From NCBI GenBank assembly GCA_902798105.1, contig CADBVG010000002.1:1-48966 (forward strand): a stretch of 48,966 nucleotides of DNA, given 5' to 3'. Shown piece by piece: positions 1 through 7,382 of the stretch. A program made the translations under genes and the position numbers. The notes beneath the pieces were generated by a model, which saw only the letters and a list, made by a program, of their open reading frames with translations, had not been told where the DNA came from and made no database searches. Source of the stretch: an uncultured Eubacteriales bacterium. Its GTDB lineage: Bacteria > Bacillota > Clostridia > Christensenellales > Aristaeellaceae. The first letter of the stretch is position 1, and every line of letters begins with the position of its first letter.

Positions 1-26
1 GATTAAGCCTCAAACGGCCACTTAAG

Positions 27-92
27 GGTGGCCGCTGACCCAACGCAAGGTGGCCGCTGGTGTAACGCATCTGCGGCCGCCGGCTAACGCAG
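27..92. repeat. Tandem ~22-bp repeats, probable end of an IS21-like element
   Basis: Three degenerate units follow one another at 27, 49 and about 72. Each starts with a GGTGGCCGCT-like block and ends in a (C/T)AACGCA-like block, with a period of 22-23 bases. An inverted GGCCAC copy precedes them at 16-21. Multiple short terminal repeats of this form are known at the ends of IS21-family elements, so this may be the end of an element whose body lies left of the window. No transposase sequence is visible here, so the family assignment is inference. Confidence 0.45.
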
Positions 93-219
93 AATGCACT
101 TTATCTGTACCTATATCCCATAGGTTGTAAAATATATAAAGTGGGTGCAAAACAATACCCTATCACACGACACATCCTGAATCAAAATGCGTTCTTTTGT
201 TTGGAAGGAGGCGATGATC

Positions 220-765
220 ATGGATGATGAAAAGATACTGGACTTATACTTTGCGCGGTCTGAAAATGCGATTTCGGAGACAGAATTGAAATATGGTCGT
301 CAGGTATGGCGTGTTTCAAATGGTATTCTCAAGAACACCGCAGATGCCGATGAATGTACCAGTGATACATGGTTTCGGGCCTGGAATGCTATTCCCCCTG
401 CGAGACCAAAAGCATTTTTAGCTTGGCTGATGCGAGTGGCTCGAAATCTGAGTTTAGATCGGTTGCGGCGAGCCAAAGCCTTGAAACGTGGAGCAACCGC
501 ATTGGCGTTGGATGAATTGCGGGAAGTTGCGCTCGCTTTGCCGGATACAACGGACGGCGCAATCATACGCGATACCCTCAATCAATTCCTCGAAGGGCAA
601 AGCAAAACCAACAGAATCATATTTGTAAGACGATACTGGTTTATGGACAGCATGCGCACAATCGCAGAGCACACCGGAAAATCGGAAGCAGCCGTCAGGA
701 GTACGCTAAAACGCATGAGGAAGGCATTGAAGAGCAATCTGGAAAAGGAGGGCGTCGCGTTGTGA
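220..765 (+). CDS. ECF-type RNA polymerase sigma-70 factor
   Basis: A small sigma factor that would direct core RNA polymerase to a regulon. The protein has region 2 near its N-terminus (from about SETELKYGRQVW to FLAWLMRVARNLSLDRLRR) and region 4 with a helix-turn-helix at the C-terminus (MRTIAEHTGKSEAAVRSTLK). Upstream in-frame ATGs exist at 187 and 214, but GGAAGGAGG at 203-211 is best spaced for the ATG at 220, giving MDDEKILDLYFAR. The stop overlaps the start of the next gene by four bases (GTGA), so it is co-translated with a membrane-anchored partner that is probably its anti-sigma factor. The target promoters are not evident in the window. Confidence 0.85.
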   Translation: MDDEKILDLYFARSENAISETELKYGRQVWRVSNGILKNTADADECTSDTWFRAWNAIPPARPKAFLAWLMRVARNLSLDRLRRAKALKRGATALALDELREVALALPDTTDGAIIRDTLNQFLEGQSKTNRIIFVRRYWFMDSMRTIAEHTGKSEAAVRSTLKRMRKALKSNLEKEGVAL

Positions 766-2021
766 ACAGCTACAGCTTGATGAAAGCAATAGGAGATATT
801 GATGATAAGTATGTCATGGAAGCATTGAATGACCGCGGTAAGGTAAAGCTTGGCGCAATCCGGAAGCTGATTCTGGTTGCTGTTCTGATCTTCCTGCTGG
901 CCGCAACAGCACTTGCGGTTTATCACTCCCCACTGCTTTCAGTGCTGTTCAGCCGAACCGATGGAGAGCCAACAAAAGCAGCTGAGGAGCATCTTGTGCA
1001 GCCTGATGCCACGAGTCAGCCGAAACCACAGATGGCGGCATGCGATTTCCATATTGATGAATACTTATTGGATGGCGATCACTTATATCTGAGTTATTCA
1101 TTGCAAAACCCTACGGAGGAGCCATTGATTTACGAAGTGAGTCTGCGTGAAAACGGCAGAGCGCTGGGGGGCAACGAAGAGAACCCGCCTGTGCTGGGAG
1201 GAACGCTCGACGACGTCTCTTTGCCCGCAACGATTCAGAAGCAACTGAAGCTCGACCTGGAAGAAACGGCAGGCGACACGCTGGACGCGACCTTGTCCAT
1301 CTATGTCCTGCGACCGATGGCAGACATCATTCAAATGGATGAATCATCGCCCATCGGCACGCCGGTGATCGTATTTGACGCGCGGCGTAAACGCGTGGTG
1401 GATTATAGCAACGGATGGACTTATACCGCGTCAGACAACGGCTGGTTCAGCGATGAAAACTCGACAGGCAGCGGCGGCAACGTGGTTAGCAACCATGACG
1501 ACCTATTTGCGTTGAAGGCGCAAATTGAAGCCTCTGACGATATTCGACTTTCACACTTTCAGGCGCTGGAAAAACTGGGTTATGTTCAGATCGTTGAGCG
1601 GCATAACATCCCTTTGAGATTTGAAAACGGCGCGGCACAGTCACGGGTTGATCCGGACCTATGCCTCGATGCCGGTATCGGCGAACTGGAAATCCATTCG
1701 TTGACCGTCGGAGCCGTTCAAACGCGGCTGACAGCAGTATTGCGTCCTTATGAGGCATGGAAGAGCTTTATGAACGATGATGAGCACATCGTGGAAGCGA
1801 GGGTTTATCTGAACGGGAGTTCGGAACCTGTCGCAGCAGGACGCGGCAACGCGCTCGTTGACTGGGGTTTCGATTTTGACGTAGCAGACCCCGACGTTTA
1901 CCGGTTCGAACTCGAATGGATCAGCCAGGATACCCCCATCCGGGACATCCGTATCGAATTTGTAGATTATTATGAAGCACCGGGCAAGCATTTGGGAAGC
2001 GTGGAATGGAAAGTCGAATAA
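762..2021 (+). CDS. Membrane-anchored probable anti-sigma factor
   Basis: A bitopic membrane protein with a short cytoplasmic N-terminus (about 30 residues, containing IGDIDDKYVMEAL), one transmembrane helix at about residues 31-54 (LILVAVLIFLLAATALAV) and a large extracytoplasmic domain of about 360 residues. The GTG start lies inside the stop of the sigma factor gene. A short N-terminus with an IGDIDD-type motif, one helix and a long outer domain is what Clostridia anti-sigma partners of the DUF4179-like type look like. The cytoplasmic part would hold the sigma factor and the outer domain would sense an envelope signal. The ligand is unknown and no protease site is evident. Confidence 0.65.
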   Translation: MNSYSLMKAIGDIDDKYVMEALNDRGKVKLGAIRKLILVAVLIFLLAATALAVYHSPLLSVLFSRTDGEPTKAAEEHLVQPDATSQPKPQMAACDFHIDEYLLDGDHLYLSYSLQNPTEEPLIYEVSLRENGRALGGNEENPPVLGGTLDDVSLPATIQKQLKLDLEETAGDTLDATLSIYVLRPMADIIQMDESSPIGTPVIVFDARRKRVVDYSNGWTYTASDNGWFSDENSTGSGGNVVSNHDDLFALKAQIEASDDIRLSHFQALEKLGYVQIVERHNIPLRFENGAAQSRVDPDLCLDAGIGELEIHSLTVGAVQTRLTAVLRPYEAWKSFMNDDEHIVEARVYLNGSSEPVAAGRGNALVDWGFDFDVADPDVYRFELEWISQDTPIRDIRIEFVDYYEAPGKHLGSVEWKVE

Positions 2022-2045
2022 TGTTGTTGTGATTGGCGGCCATGC

Positions 2046-2073
2046 GGGACAAGGGAATCCGTTCTCTTGTCCC
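2046..2073 (+). terminator. Hairpin after the sigma/anti-sigma operon
   Basis: GGGACAAG pairs with CTTGTCCC across a 12-base loop, just downstream of the anti-sigma gene. The following bases are AT-rich but not a clean T run, so this is a weak terminator candidate. Confidence 0.3.
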
Positions 2074-2255
2074 ATATTCACGCTTTGTGACGACCCGATG
2101 GAATAAAGATTTGCTTTTATGAACAATAGGCTGTATAATCATTGGTGTCTAACCATCACCGTCAGAACCAAGCGCGGCGCTTTTCCCTCGAGACGCTTAA
2201 TTGTCAAAACTTCTCGTCCCCTCTGAAAGATAAGAAGAATCAGGAGTATGTGATT

Positions 2256-3119
2256 ATGGCAAGGCTTGAGTTGAGCGGTATAACCGTAGCCTATGAGAAA
2301 TTCACATTGTCAAATATCTCATTCTCTTGCAATGGCGGCGATATACTGGCCCTCATCGGCAGGAATGGGGCGGGGAAGACAACGACCATTGATTCCATAA
2401 TGGGTTTGACACCCCTGCAATCTGGTGACATTCGATATAACGGGCAGCCGGTGACAAAGGTAAACGAGCATCAGTTTAAGGAAAAAGTAGGTTATGTCGG
2501 TGCATCACAGGAGTATTATCCTAACATTCGTGTCGGTACTTTTCTCCGCGTTGTCGCAGGATTCTATCCGCAATGGGATAAATCCATAATAGAACAGTAT
2601 TTATCTTCATTCAGTATTGACCCCAGCAAAAAGCTTTCTCAGCTCTCAAGCGGAATGAAAGTGAAACTGTCGTTGGCGATCGCGCTTTCACATTCCGCGG
2701 AGATCTTTCTTCTGGATGAACCTACGGCGGGATTGGACCCCATTGTCCGGGAACAGGTGCTTGAGATCCTGGAGCGTCTGGCCAGAGAAAGAGATGCCTG
2801 TATTCTATTTTCGTCCCATATCACGCAGGATGTCGAGAAGATAGCCTCGCGCGTTCTCTTTCTGGTTGATGGGACAATCGCGCTGGATGCGGACATGAAA
2901 ACCCTGGATGAGCGCTTTGTCAAGCTGCGTATGGATGATTCACACCTGCTCCTGAAGCAAATCAATCAAAAGGGCGTCATTCTCAACGACAGAACCATCA
3001 TCCTGAAAAATGCGGATGCGACGCCTGAGATGCTCGGCCTATGCGAAAGAGCGCCATTGCTGATAGAAGATGTGTTGATCTTCCTGAATGGAGGTGTCCA
3101 CAGTGTTCCAGCTGATTAA
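2256..3119 (+). CDS. ABC transporter ATP-binding protein
   Basis: The ATPase subunit of a two-gene ABC-2 type exporter. Visible motifs are Walker A (GRNGAGKTT), a signature read here as LSSGM, Walker B (EIFLLDEPTAGLDP) and the switch histidine in FSSHI. The chosen ATG has CAGGAG at 2241-2246 at good distance; the frame stays open upstream to 2142, but that part has no ribosome site and looks like leader. The permease gene overlaps its end. The C-terminal 80 residues after the switch region resemble the GntR-linked YtrB/YhaQ-like ATPases of Bacillota, which act in envelope stress or peptide export. No GntR regulator is present, and control by the upstream sigma factor is possible but not shown. 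Confidence 0.88.
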   Translation: MARLELSGITVAYEKFTLSNISFSCNGGDILALIGRNGAGKTTTIDSIMGLTPLQSGDIRYNGQPVTKVNEHQFKEKVGYVGASQEYYPNIRVGTFLRVVAGFYPQWDKSIIEQYLSSFSIDPSKKLSQLSSGMKVKLSLAIALSHSAEIFLLDEPTAGLDPIVREQVLEILERLARERDACILFSSHITQDVEKIASRVLFLVDGTIALDADMKTLDERFVKLRMDDSHLLLKQINQKGVILNDRTIILKNADATPEMLGLCERAPLLIEDVLIFLNGGVHSVPAD

Positions 3120-3732
3120 GAAGGACATACTGTTCAATTGGAAATGGGCGCTTCTGCTGGTTTTGGTGGCTGTCCTGATGCCGGTTTTGTTTTTCATAGA
3201 CCGTGAAGAAACGCGCTACATTCTATGGGTGTATATCATCGGAAACGTGCTGGCCAATTCCCACTTTGTCTCCAAATCCTGCTATTTAGACGACAGCGCG
3301 CAGACGAGGCGGTTCCTGGCTTCTCTGCCTGTCAAGAAGACGCAGCTAATCATGGCAAAATACCTCTTGGGTTTGCTGTGCATGGCTGCTTCAATTAGCC
3401 TGACATCACTGTCATCTTTTGTATTGGGGCTGCACCCGAGCGTTCAGGGAGCGCTTATCGCTTTCCTCTATTTGCTATTGTACTATGCTGTCTTTCTGGG
3501 GGTATTCTTCCACTCCAACTACAGCAACGCGGAAAAGACAAACACCGCTCTGATGATGCTGACAATCATGTCCGTTTTTGTCAAGGACAGGTCCGGGCTG
3601 CGCCTTGACGAGATGTTAATCGAGCCGACGTATATGCTTGCAGGGCTGGGAATATGTATAATGATATTTGCAGCATCCGTGTTCTTTTCCATTCGTTCCT
3701 TCGACCGTTTTCAAGCAGGCAAAAGTAGATAA
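3103..3732 (+). CDS. ABC-2 type transporter permease
   Basis: An integral membrane partner of the preceding ATPase. Hydrophobic segments start right after the short N-terminal helix (WALLLVLVAVLMPVLFF) and recur to the C-terminus, about six in all, as in ABC-2 family permeases with an N-terminal FQLIKKDILFNWK-type helix. GTG at 3103 is preferred because GGAGG at 3090-3094 lies eight bases upstream; an ATG at 3088 is in frame but lacks a ribosome site. The gene overlaps the ATPase gene by 17 bases, which implies translational coupling. The substrate is unknown. The gene converges with the FRG operon across about 100 non-coding bases. Confidence 0.8.
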   Translation: MFQLIKKDILFNWKWALLLVLVAVLMPVLFFIDREETRYILWVYIIGNVLANSHFVSKSCYLDDSAQTRRFLASLPVKKTQLIMAKYLLGLLCMAASISLTSLSSFVLGLHPSVQGALIAFLYLLLYYAVFLGVFFHSNYSNAEKTNTALMMLTIMSVFVKDRSGLRLDEMLIEPTYMLAGLGICIMIFAASVFFSIRSFDRFQAGKSR

Positions 3733-3829
3733 GCCTTTTAATAGACAACGCAGGTTAACACGCTTTCTAAATAGTCCAAGGAAAACGCCAAATCACCATT
3801 AGAAGCGAGTTTGCCAGCCACCCAAGTTA

Positions 3830-4954
3830 TCATTCATATTTTCTTCTGATTTCTTTTGCTGTATATTCTAGTTCAGGATAGATATAATCTGCACCTATTC
3901 CTATACTCGATAAGTCCTTAAGGATCCGCTTTTTATTTTTCGCCTCAATGATTATGCTGCAAAAGGCATCTTGTATTATTGTTCTGCTCAGTTCTTTTAA
4001 TCCTTCCGTCATTAAGAATCTATTGGTCATCTGATCCCAAGTTTTGTCAGGCCCAAACTCTTTATACGAATCATATACTCTCCGAAAATATGTATCTGAA
4101 AGTACCGATGTTTCTTCCAACCCTTTATTATCTTTGGGTTCTATTCTCATCGCTTCCTGAAGCTTCTTTTCATCAATCTTACCTCGGCCATATTGTTTAA
4201 TTGCGTCATTAGTTCCAAGTTCATCTGCATGTTTCAGAACATAATAGTATCTATCACGCAGATTATTAGAAAAAACCATGAAAACACCTGCTTGGTTGGC
4301 AATCCTCTGATTCCAGTATTTAGGTCTCACTACTGTCGTTGTATCATAGACATAGCACTCCGCCATATACTTTTTCAAAGGCATCTTCTCATCACATAGA
4401 TACTCGTCAACATTATAATTGTCATCAAAAGGTTTCTTGATAGCAGCAGAGCATATTGCGTTAACATATACAGATGAATCATTTTTCAGTTCTGTGCCAT
4501 GGCAAAGAATACGCCCATTCTTCGACGGTTTCGACTCGCATGCAAAGTAAAGTGCCACAAGTGGGTTCAGTGAAAAATCGAGCAACCTGGTCGGCAACCC
4601 GTAATGCTGCATCTTTGCAAGAGTATCAAAATCTGTAAGACCACTAAACGCATCAGGACGACGGGTAAGAAAATCATTGATTAAATCCATTTCCATATCA
4701 GGGACTGATTTTTCAATCCTAGCCAATCCAGGAAGCAGATTATAGTTTTCATCAACCATACCCCGATAGATCACTGTTTCCCATTCTATGCCATCTTTGT
4801 ACGCTGAAGAGATCATTGTAATTATTCGAATATAGTCAGACAGATTGCTTATACAAAATGTTGGATGTACATAATACTTCTCATCTTGTTTAACTATGTC
4901 AAAATCCCTTGCTACCCTTTTCTCGACCAATTGAGCAAATGTTATCCTATTCAT
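3830..4954 (-). CDS. FRG domain-containing protein
   Basis: The N-terminal half carries the FRG domain signature: YRG at about residues 63-65 and the block MQHYGLPTRLLDFSLNPL followed by VALYFAC at about 115-139. FRG domains are widespread in accessory DNA and appear in some phage-defence and toxin-like proteins; their biochemical activity is not generally established. No second domain is recognisable in the C-terminal 230 residues. The start is placed at 4954 because GGAG sits six bases upstream; an in-frame ATG at 4966 has no such site. It lies 34 bases after the toxin gene on the same strand and is probably the third gene of a toxin-antitoxin operon. It is clearly AT-richer than the polysaccharide and pilus genes, which suggests transfer. 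Confidence 0.8.
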   Translation of the reverse strand: MNRITFAQLVEKRVARDFDIVKQDEKYYVHPTFCISNLSDYIRIITMISSAYKDGIEWETVIYRGMVDENYNLLPGLARIEKSVPDMEMDLINDFLTRRPDAFSGLTDFDTLAKMQHYGLPTRLLDFSLNPLVALYFACESKPSKNGRILCHGTELKNDSSVYVNAICSAAIKKPFDDNYNVDEYLCDEKMPLKKYMAECYVYDTTTVVRPKYWNQRIANQAGVFMVFSNNLRDRYYYVLKHADELGTNDAIKQYGRGKIDEKKLQEAMRIEPKDNKGLEETSVLSDTYFRRVYDSYKEFGPDKTWDQMTNRFLMTEGLKELSRTIIQDAFCSIIIEAKNKKRILKDLSSIGIGADYIYPELEYTAKEIRRKYE

Positions 4955-4988
4955 TGTATTCTCCATATCATTAATACATCATTTGTCG

Positions 4989-5300
4989 TCAATCAAGGAA
5001 TAATGCCCTCATATAATCCTGCAAGGTGTGCAACACCCTGATGATTTCAACCTGATCTCCCTCACATAGATAGAATATCCGGTAATTCTCACAGACCAGG
5101 AAACGATATTCCGTGTGGACGGAGAGTATCGCGTCCAGCGGCTTGCCGCGCTCCGGCATATCGCTGAGGTTCTCTATGCTGTCACGGAGCAGCTTGAGGA
5201 TGCGCAGGGCGGCGTCGGGATTAGCCAGCTCATCGCTGATGTAATCGCGGATGCCGATCAAATCCCTTCGCGCCGCCGGGGAAACGATCACGTTTGCCAT
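4989..5300 (-). CDS. Type II toxin of the RelE/ParE family
   Basis: A 103-residue protein with the ParE/RelE plan: an N-terminal helix pair (PAARRDLIGIRDYIS), a middle RGKPLD-type turn, and C-terminal strands YRFLVCENYRIFYLCEG and VEIIRVLHTLQDY. ParE-type members poison gyrase and RelE-type members cut mRNA; the sequence alone does not decide which. The gene starts two bases after the antitoxin stop, the usual antitoxin-first arrangement. The length is typical of the family and no truncation is seen. Confidence 0.88.
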   Translation of the reverse strand: MANVIVSPAARRDLIGIRDYISDELANPDAALRILKLLRDSIENLSDMPERGKPLDAILSVHTEYRFLVCENYRIFYLCEGDQVEIIRVLHTLQDYMRALFLD

Positions 5301-5302
5301 GC

Positions 5303-5548
5303 TTACACACCCAGCCCTTCGAAGGCTTCATCGATGGTCAGGCCGCCTTCCCTGCGCAGGGATTCCACGCCCCTGGAGAGCTCGGTAAGCAGGCGGATGG
5401 TCGCCAGCTGCTTTTCGTAGTCCGCGATGCTCTGGACGACATACCTGCCGCGGCCATTCTTGGTGAGGTACACCGGCGAGCCGTCGTCGCAATGGCCCAA
5501 TACCTCGCCATAGTTTTTCAAATCGGATACCGGTATAATGCTCGGCAT
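5303..5548 (-). CDS. Type II antitoxin, Phd/YefM family
   Basis: A short protein starting MPSIIPVSDLKNYGEVLG, the typical Phd/YefM N-terminal DNA-binding segment, followed by GSPVYLTKNGRGRYVV. The C-terminus (LTELSRGVESLRREGGLTIDEAFEGLGV) would wrap the toxin. ATG at 5548 is chosen because AGGAG is nine bases upstream; the in-frame ATG at 5557 abuts it directly. It is first in the operon and by analogy with Phd would repress its own promoter, located at 5634-5662. Confidence 0.88.
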   Translation of the reverse strand: MPSIIPVSDLKNYGEVLGHCDDGSPVYLTKNGRGRYVVQSIADYEKQLATIRLLTELSRGVESLRREGGLTIDEAFEGLGV

Positions 5549-5633
5549 GAAGCTCATCTCCTCTCAATTCGATTGTCGTCGTCTTCCCTGCGGGAGCCGA
5601 CGACCCGGGAAACGTTCCGTTTCCCTAATCAAC

Positions 5634-5662
5634 ATTATACCAGAATTTCACCCGGAATTCAA
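5634..5662 (-). promoter_or_regulatory. Promoter of the antitoxin-toxin-FRG operon
   Basis: On the minus strand TTGAAT (5657-5662) and TATAAT (5634-5639) are separated by exactly 17 bases. This is a near-consensus vegetative promoter about 85 bases upstream of the antitoxin start. Confidence 0.75.
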
Positions 5663-5678
5663 CGGTAAATTTCACCCG
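5643..5678 (-). promoter_or_regulatory. Direct repeats overlapping the promoter, candidate antitoxin operator
   Basis: On the plus strand GAATTTCACCCG (5643-5654) and AAATTTCACCCG (5667-5678) are two copies differing only in the first base, 24 bases apart, flanking the -35 box and covering much of the spacer. Repeated sites over the promoter are typical of Phd-type autoregulation. Binding is inferred. Confidence 0.5.
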
Positions 5679-5931
5679 TAATCAAATCCAACACAAGTTC
5701 CCAGATGAATCAAGACAGTTGTGAAAAAGCGTTTTGCAGGATGCAGGATTATTCCTGCAACTCGCTTTTTCCGTCCTATATCCCATTTTCAGAGCCGTTT
5801 GACACTCCATTTTGCCCGAAAAAGTACTCCGTGCAGATTTTGGTGCACATAATGGAGCAGATGCCATTGAAATCGTGTGTTATATAATAGGATAGTTTCC
5901 CAAAATTTGCCCCCAAATTTGGTATTTCATA

Positions 5932-5970
5932 CCCGGAGTGTCATTGGTTCGAATCCGATCGCCGGTACCA
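5932..5970 (+). pseudogene. 3' fragment of a tRNA gene (T arm and acceptor with CCA)
   Basis: ATTGG-TTCGAAT-CCGAT forms a T arm with a canonical TTCGAAT loop, followed by the acceptor 3' strand CGCCGGT, a discriminator A and encoded CCA ending at 5970. A matching acceptor 5' strand (ACCGGCG) and a D arm are not found in the preceding 80 bases, so only the 3' end is present. This is what an attachment-site remnant of a tRNA-integrating element looks like; a deletion could give the same result. The amino-acid specificity cannot be read. Confidence 0.6.
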
Positions 5971-5974
5971 GCGG

Positions 5975-6007
5975 AACCTGCAAGGTGTTTTATCTTGCAG
6001 GTTTTTT
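5975..6007 (+). terminator. Rho-independent terminator after the tRNA fragment
   Basis: AACCTGCAAG (5975-5984) pairs perfectly with CTTGCAGGTT (5994-6003) across a nine-base loop and is followed by TTTTG. It begins five bases after the tRNA CCA and is the expected end of a tRNA transcript. Confidence 0.8.
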
Positions 6008-6103
6008 GTTTGAATTGCGCTGTGTATTATCGGCTCTTTGGAGTAGCCAGGGGAAGAAAGAATCTGGGTCCCGAATATCATTCAGCGTAATATCATCCGA
6101 AAG

Positions 6104-6148
6104 AGTCCCATTCGACGCGCCACCGGCCGACGAATGGGACTTATTTTG
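6104..6148 (+). terminator. Second terminator-like hairpin
   Basis: AGTCCCATTCG (6104-6114) pairs perfectly with CGAATGGGACT (6131-6141) over a 16-base loop; the plus-strand bases after it are TATTTTGTT. No gene directly upstream explains it, so it may belong to a lost transcript. Confidence 0.45.
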
Positions 6149-6390
6149 TTCGGCTGTAATTCTGTAGCCGAGAAAAAACACCTTGTTATGATGAGATGAT
6201 ATAATAAATATAAGGTTCAAAAAACAGACTTTAGTCTTTATTTCCATTGGACCGATGTCGGAAAAGGAGCGATTCAGCTCGCTCTACAGCGGCGTCCATC
6301 CCGTCCAGGCGAGGGGCAACCGTTGCGAGCCAGCCCCGCTGTTCCCCCTATTTTAGGCTCCTGTATCCATATTTAACAAACGACCCCAGT

Positions 6391-6561
6391 CTACTTAACA
6401 TTCAATGATCGCACTGTCTCCAGCAGGTTCAGCATATCCACGTTGAACCCCGTTTCCGTTCCTGCTTCCATCATCTTTATCAAGCCGTTTCTGGTTAAAT
6501 GACTTTGGTCTGTTAATTCTGCTGTCGAAACAAATATTCTTGATAACCAGATTAACGCACA
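6391..6561 (-). pseudogene. Short open stretch, possible 3' remnant of a gene
   Basis: The minus strand has 56 sense codons ending in TAG at 6391-6393. The predicted residues include LTRNGLIKMMEAGTETGF and LNLLETVRSLNVK, with a composition that looks coding. Stops lie directly upstream (TAA at 6562-6564 and two TGA codons before it), and the first in-frame ATG (6474) leaves only 27 residues. It is best read as a decayed gene end. The family is not recognised. Confidence 0.2.
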
Positions 6562-6671
6562 TTATCATCATATTGCAGTTGGGTACGCCCAGTGGCCATC
6601 GAACATAACCCGCCTTTTTCAGGGCGGAATATCGACGGAACTATGCGAAATTATAGACAGTCGAAATAGCG

Positions 6672-6848
6672 ATGCCGAAGGGCAAGAGCAAAACAGCATT
6701 CGAGTGGGACAAAAAAGGACTCTTCACGGAAACTTGGGGAATAGAGGAGGTCCCCCTCTCCGACCTATGGGCATCTCTCCCCCAAGGCTTTATTCGGCGC
6801 TTGGCTCGCCCCGCGAGGAGGGGCAAACGCCCGGTAAATGTCCAGTAG
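6672..6848 (+). CDS. Possible small basic protein, 58 residues, unknown
   Basis: An ATG-initiated frame of 58 codons starts MPKGKSKTAFEWDKKGLF and ends RRGKRPVNVQ. It has a tryptophan- and acid-containing middle (ETWGIEEVPLSDLW) and a basic tail. The residue pattern is more protein-like than the frames around it, but no good ribosome site precedes it and no family is recognised. The surrounding DNA is rich in hairpins, so chance is a real alternative. Confidence 0.22.
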   Translation: MPKGKSKTAFEWDKKGLFTETWGIEEVPLSDLWASLPQGFIRRLARPARRGKRPVNVQ

Positions 6849-6875
6849 ACTGTTTTCAGTGGTTCGAGCGCCCGG

Positions 6876-7110
6876 AAAACTCTCCAGTAGAGAGTTTTTA
6901 ACGAGAACGGGTCAGCAGACCCCATCGACCGGGGCGGTAGGCCCCCGTGTGCTGGCAGCGTAGCCGTGACTGATACTACTCTCAGGTTAAAACAGCGAAA
7001 GCTGTGTAGCAGATTTTTCGTCCTGGCAAGGAAAGACTCCGCAGGCTTGCTGGCGGCAAGTCAAGGAGAAACTGAGAGGAGTATGAGAGGGAGCATTCCC
7101 AGAAAAAACG
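6876..7110. other. Hairpin-rich non-coding stretch, possible structured RNA
   Basis: Within about 230 bases there are several compact hairpins: AAAACTCT/AGAGTTTT (6876-6898), GGGTC/GACCC with loop AGCA, GGGGC/GCCCC, ACAGC-GAAA-GCTGT with a GNRA tetraloop, and CTTGC/GCAAG. No convincing gene covers it. This could be a small RNA or part of a degraded element; the strand is not certain, though the GAAA tetraloop favours plus. Confidence 0.25.
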
Positions 7111-7126
7111 CGGAGGACCAAAAAAA

Positions 7127-7232
7127 GGCTGTCCCAATATGTGCGCCAGTCGAGAAATGCGAACCCGCAACGGCGGCAATGTGCCGCCGTTGCGGGTTCG
7201 CATTCCCGATGAAACGCCGTCTTGAGACAGCC
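7127..7232. mobile_element. Palindromic miniature element (MITE-like), also terminator-like for the minus-strand operon
   Basis: Imperfect terminal inverted repeats GGCTGTCCCAA (7127) and, on the other strand, GGCTGTCTCAA (ending 7232) match at 10 of 11 positions. They frame a perfect 23-bp inverted repeat (7156-7178 with 7182-7204) separated only by ATG. GGCTGTCTCAA-type ends are common on insertion sequences of Bacillota. Six A's at 7121-7126 give a U run on the minus strand, so the element can also end transcription of the polysaccharide operon. No clear target duplication is seen. From 7233 to 7382 nothing else is recognisable. Confidence 0.5.
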
Positions 7233-7382
7233 TATAAATCAGGGATTATCGCCTGTTCAGTCGAGATTCATGGTTGCAAAAGCGGGATCACGCGCGCTTC
7301 TTCCCATGCACGAAATAGCACCGCTGCTGCAATCTCAGGTTTCACCCATGGTATTGCCCACAAGGCAAAACCAATTCATATA

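Noticed and set aside
5877-6167. Open frame of about 96 codons across the tRNA fragment
   Set aside because: It reads through the T arm and the terminator hairpin, without a ribosome site or protein-like composition.
7141-7154. GTGCGCCAG resembling the 5' end of a group II intron
   Set aside because: No intron domains, domain V or reverse transcriptase follow; it lies inside the small palindromic element.
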